DNA of 64,000 nt, taken from IMG/VR virus record IMGVR_UViG_3300028025_000093, positions 1 to 64,000 of that record, one strand, 5' to 3'. Shown in pieces: positions 61,414 to 64,000 of this stretch. Position 1 is the first letter of the stretch; each line of letters begins with the position of its first letter. Below the pieces are notes generated by a model. That model saw only the letters and a list, made by a program, of their open reading frames with translations, was not told the origin of the DNA and made no database searches. The stretch is from a virus. The translations under genes and the position numbers were made by a program.

Positions 61414-64000
61414 TGAATTTATTCACAGGCGTAGTTGAAAACAGACAAGACCCATTAAAGTTAGGTCGTTGTCAAGTTAGAATTGTTGGTATTCATACCG
61501 ATGATAAAACACTTTTACCAACAGCAGACTTACCTTGGGCGTATCCCGTTCAACCAGTAACTTCTGCGGCAATTAGTGGTATTGGTAATTCACCAGTTGG
61601 TCCAGTTCCAGGAACTTGGGTTGTTGTTATGTTCCGCGATGAAGATCAACAGATGCCTATTATTATGGGTACTATTGGTGGCATTCCGCAGACTAAGTCT
61701 GGTGCAAGAGCACTTGATGACTCAAATGATTCTATTCTACCAACAGATGGTGGATATCTAACTTCCAGCGATGGAACAGTTGTAACAGATGGATCTGGTA
61801 ATCCAATTACAACTGGTACTAACCAAGCAAATAATTCTGCGCCAACCACACCAACTCCTGCTGCAGTTCCAGTAGCTAAGAGTGGTGACACAATAACTAA
61901 ATTAACACCACCACCAAAGTCAGGTGCTACGAATAAAGCAACTGATGGTATTAAAGCATTGATTGCAGCTTGCGATAAAGTTGGATTAACTACAAAGTAT
62001 GCTAAAGCTGCTTTGTTGGGTATTGCTGGTGGAGAATCTAAATGGGTTCCACAATTAGAAGCGTACAACTACAATCCAGTTAGATTAAAACAAATCTTTT
62101 CCACAGCAACACCTGAAGTGGTTGAACGATATTCGTTTGCCTCTAAAAAGGGTATGTCCAGAGAAGAATTCTTTCAATTCTTTTATGGACCAGATTTCCG
62201 TGGTAAAAACTTCTTGGGGAATAAAACCAACCAAGATGGTGGTAAGTATTTTGGACGTGGCTTTATTCAATTAACTGGTCGTGGCAACTATGAACGCTAC
62301 AATAAACTGGCCAATCAAAAGTTTGGATTGAATTTAGATATTGCTAATAATCCTGATTCACTGGATCAAGACTTAGAAACTTCTGCCTTAATTGCTGCAA
62401 TTTATATTACCGACCGAGTTAAAGGTTGGGAAAAGTTAATGTATGAGCCAGGATTCTTTCAAGCTGCTAAGAATGCCGTTGGTGTAAACTCTCCAGATAT
62501 TGCCCTAGTTAAACAACAGTACTATGAATATTTCTTGGATGGTTCAAACGATCCAGTTTCCACAAATAAAAATGCAACTGCTACTGAGCCAAACTTAACA
62601 CCTGAAGAAATAGCGAAAGCATCACCAGAAAAACAAGAAGCGTATAAAGAAGATCGTTCAGGAAACTCTGCTCAGTATGGATTTACAGATCCTAGTGGCA
62701 AGTATCCACTGCGTGACCATATGAACGAATCAGATACTAATCGTCTGGCACGTGGTATTATTGACGGAACTTGTTTTAAGTTTAAAGATGCTGTTCGCAA
62801 ACAAGATATTCCAATCACTGGTGGGAAAACTTGGTCACAACCACTATCAGCTTACAACACAGTTTATCCATATAACAAAGTTATGGAAACTGAGTCTGGT
62901 CACATTATGGAGTTCGATGATTCTCCTGATGGTGAGCGTATACACTTATATCACCGTAAGGGTACATTCTTAGAGATTGATCCAAATGGTTCACAAACAA
63001 ACTTTATCGTTGGCGATGGTTATCAAATCGTACTACGCAACAATAACATTTATATTGTTGGTACAGCAAATTTAACTGTTGGTGGAAATATCAATATTCT
63101 TTGCCAAGGCGACGCTAAGATTGAAGTTGAAGGTCGCAGTAATATCGCACTAAAAGGTGATGCTGAGTTGGGAGTTGCTGGAAACTTAGATATGACTGTT
63201 GGTGGAGATTATAAACTTAAAGTTGATGGTGACTATAATATAGAAACAACCAACCTAACAACAAAGACTTCTGGTTATCAGATTCACGATTCTGCTGCAG
63301 ACTGGTCAGTTAAATCTGCGGGTAATGTTGCAGTTAATGCTGGTGGAAACTTTAATGCTGACTACGCAGAAATGCAATTTGCCAATGGTCAAGCAGAAGT
63401 TGAAGACGCACCTACTACTGGTTTAACTGCTCCAGAATTGATTAATGCTGTTATTGCAGATTTTAAAAATATGGAACCACCAGAAAGATCGTTTGAAGAT
63501 ATTGCTAAGTTTGAAACTCCTGATGAGTGGGTAACTCCAGAAGGACAACTAGAGAAAGAAAAGCAATACGATACTCCTTCATACAAAGCACCAGAAAATA
63601 AAAATGGTGATGCTCAAGAAGCAGCAGTACCTCCACCAAATAAAGTTGAGGGTAAGAAAATCGATACTGCACCATTCTACAATACCACTGACTTCCCACC
63701 ATCATACAAGTTGTCAAAGAACTTTACTGTTGGACATTTAATAGAACCATCTGTTATCCTACGTGATGCAACTATTATGGGTAAACTGTTCAGTAAGCAA
63801 GATATTATTGCAAACTTGGCAGCACTTGCAACAAATGTGGGTGAACCAATATATGATTTATATGGTCCAACCAGTGGTAAATTTGCGGCAATGTCTTCAA
63901 AGGGATTGTGGTGCATCAATTCTGGATTACGTAATGGTACAAATAATTCTGAGCATAATATGGGTAGAGCCATGGATCTTAGATTTAATCCAAAACGATC
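61413..64000 (+). CDS. 5: Cell-puncturing spike gp5-like with GH19 and M15-like domains (partial)
   Basis: At least 862 residues; the frame is open to the window end. Order: N-terminal OB domain (about 1-100, LFTGVVENRQDPLKLGRCQV); a GH19 glycosidase from about 169 to 378, with catalytic Glu in GIAGGESKW (about 206) and FGRGFIQLTGRGNY (about 280); the gp5 beta-helix (about 493-650, ESGHIMEFDDSPDGERIHLY then repeated VGG/VDG strands); and a C-terminal segment with GLRNGTNNSEHNMGRAMDLR (about 840-858), the SxHxxGxAxD zinc site of M15 peptidases. T4 gp5 has one lysozyme domain of a different family. Confidence 0.85.
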   Translation, partial: MNLFTGVVENRQDPLKLGRCQVRIVGIHTDDKTLLPTADLPWAYPVQPVTSAAISGIGNSPVGPVPGTWVVVMFRDEDQQMPIIMGTIGGIPQTKSGARALDDSNDSILPTDGGYLTSSDGTVVTDGSGNPITTGTNQANNSAPTTPTPAAVPVAKSGDTITKLTPPPKSGATNKATDGIKALIAACDKVGLTTKYAKAALLGIAGGESKWVPQLEAYNYNPVRLKQIFSTATPEVVERYSFASKKGMSREEFFQFFYGPDFRGKNFLGNKTNQDGGKYFGRGFIQLTGRGNYERYNKLANQKFGLNLDIANNPDSLDQDLETSALIAAIYITDRVKGWEKLMYEPGFFQAAKNAVGVNSPDIALVKQQYYEYFLDGSNDPVSTNKNATATEPNLTPEEIAKASPEKQEAYKEDRSGNSAQYGFTDPSGKYPLRDHMNESDTNRLARGIIDGTCFKFKDAVRKQDIPITGGKTWSQPLSAYNTVYPYNKVMETESGHIMEFDDSPDGERIHLYHRKGTFLEIDPNGSQTNFIVGDGYQIVLRNNNIYIVGTANLTVGGNINILCQGDAKIEVEGRSNIALKGDAELGVAGNLDMTVGGDYKLKVDGDYNIETTNLTTKTSGYQIHDSAADWSVKSAGNVAVNAGGNFNADYAEMQFANGQAEVEDAPTTGLTAPELINAVIADFKNMEPPERSFEDIAKFETPDEWVTPEGQLEKEKQYDTPSYKAPENKNGDAQEAAVPPPNKVEGKKIDTAPFYNTTDFPPSYKLSKNFTVGHLIEPSVILRDATIMGKLFSKQDIIANLAALATNVGEPIYDLYGPTSGKFAAMSSKGLWCINSGLRNGTNNSEHNMGRAMDLRFNPKR

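Overview
The window is an AT-rich stretch of a large T4-type myovirus genome. The evidence is a set of recognisable T4-type genes: gp32, gp59, gp33, RNase H, DsbA-like, gp31/GroES-like, gp26, a gp29-like tape measure, gp48, gp53, gp54-like, gp27, gp5 and gp4. The sequence style is that of the exo-T-even phages of marine and freshwater bacteria rather than of the coliphages. The host is probably a freshwater betaproteobacterium, perhaps of the Burkholderiales. I infer this from a tmRNA tag of proteobacterial type (ANDAQFALAA), a two-piece permuted tmRNA (an arrangement known in some betaproteobacteria), a Bug/TctC-type periplasmic binding protein and a BoxA-like element of rRNA-operon type. No integrase, insertion sequence or CRISPR array was seen.

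Layout. 0-5.6 kb: the tail of a fatty-acid desaturase, a GIY-YIG nuclease, membrane and exported proteins including one with nine 22-residue Cys repeats, and a 2OG-Fe(II) oxygenase. 5.7-9.5 kb: small early-type genes, a tyrosine phosphatase, an Rnl5-type RNA ligase and a DsbA-like protein. 9.5-21.1 kb: a metabolic block (alpha/beta hydrolases, class IV aminotransferase, AhpC-AhpD, PP-loop ATPase, ATP-grasp ligase, 2OG oxygenase, IscU with two A-type Fe-S carriers) interrupted by RNase H, dCMP deaminase and T4-type conserved genes. 21.4-25.9 kb: 30 tRNA genes covering all 20 amino acids, all with encoded CCA, interleaved with four structured non-coding segments and small genes including a SpeD-like gene. 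25.9-33.6 kb: a second metabolic block with four more oxygenase-like proteins, a second PP-loop enzyme, a tandem methyltransferase and the binding protein. 33.7-46.4 kb: many short, tightly overlapping genes (anti-CBASS Acb1-like, SLOG-fold, YnfA-like, AAA+ ATPase, two metallophosphoesterases with the one in the tRNA array, MazG-like, PhoH, GH19 endolysin, MGME1/RecB-like nuclease). 46.4-46.7 kb: a circularly permuted tmRNA. 46.7-52.5 kb: GroES-like, cell-wall hydrolase, ClpP-like, gp33, gp59 and gp32. 52.56-58.45 kb, minus strand: tape measure, gp26 with a likely -1 frameshift extension, small terminase-like, holin-like, gp54-like and gp4. 58.5-64 kb, plus strand: gp48, gp53, gp27 and a gp5 spike that runs off the window.

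Regulation. Fifteen near-identical sigma70-type promoters (TTTACT or TTGAC/TTGCC, exactly 17 bases, TATAAT) can be read by eye. Seven of them have an ATG exactly six bases after TATAAT, which puts the start codon at the expected transcription start and implies leaderless mRNAs. Several promoters follow a terminator and a conserved ATCAATGACTTACG element, like the mobile promoter/stem-loop cassettes known from T4-type phages. A second motif, CTAAATA, sits in front of structural and late-type genes and is the likely late promoter, consistent with the gp33 coactivator encoded here.

The most unusual content is the combination of a complete 20-amino-acid tRNA set, a two-piece tmRNA and unknown structured RNAs; the leaderless promoter set; the frameshift window in the tail chaperone gene; the two-enzyme spike protein; and the oxygenase/PP-loop/ATP-grasp/aminotransferase genes, which look like an uncharacterised biosynthetic or modification pathway.
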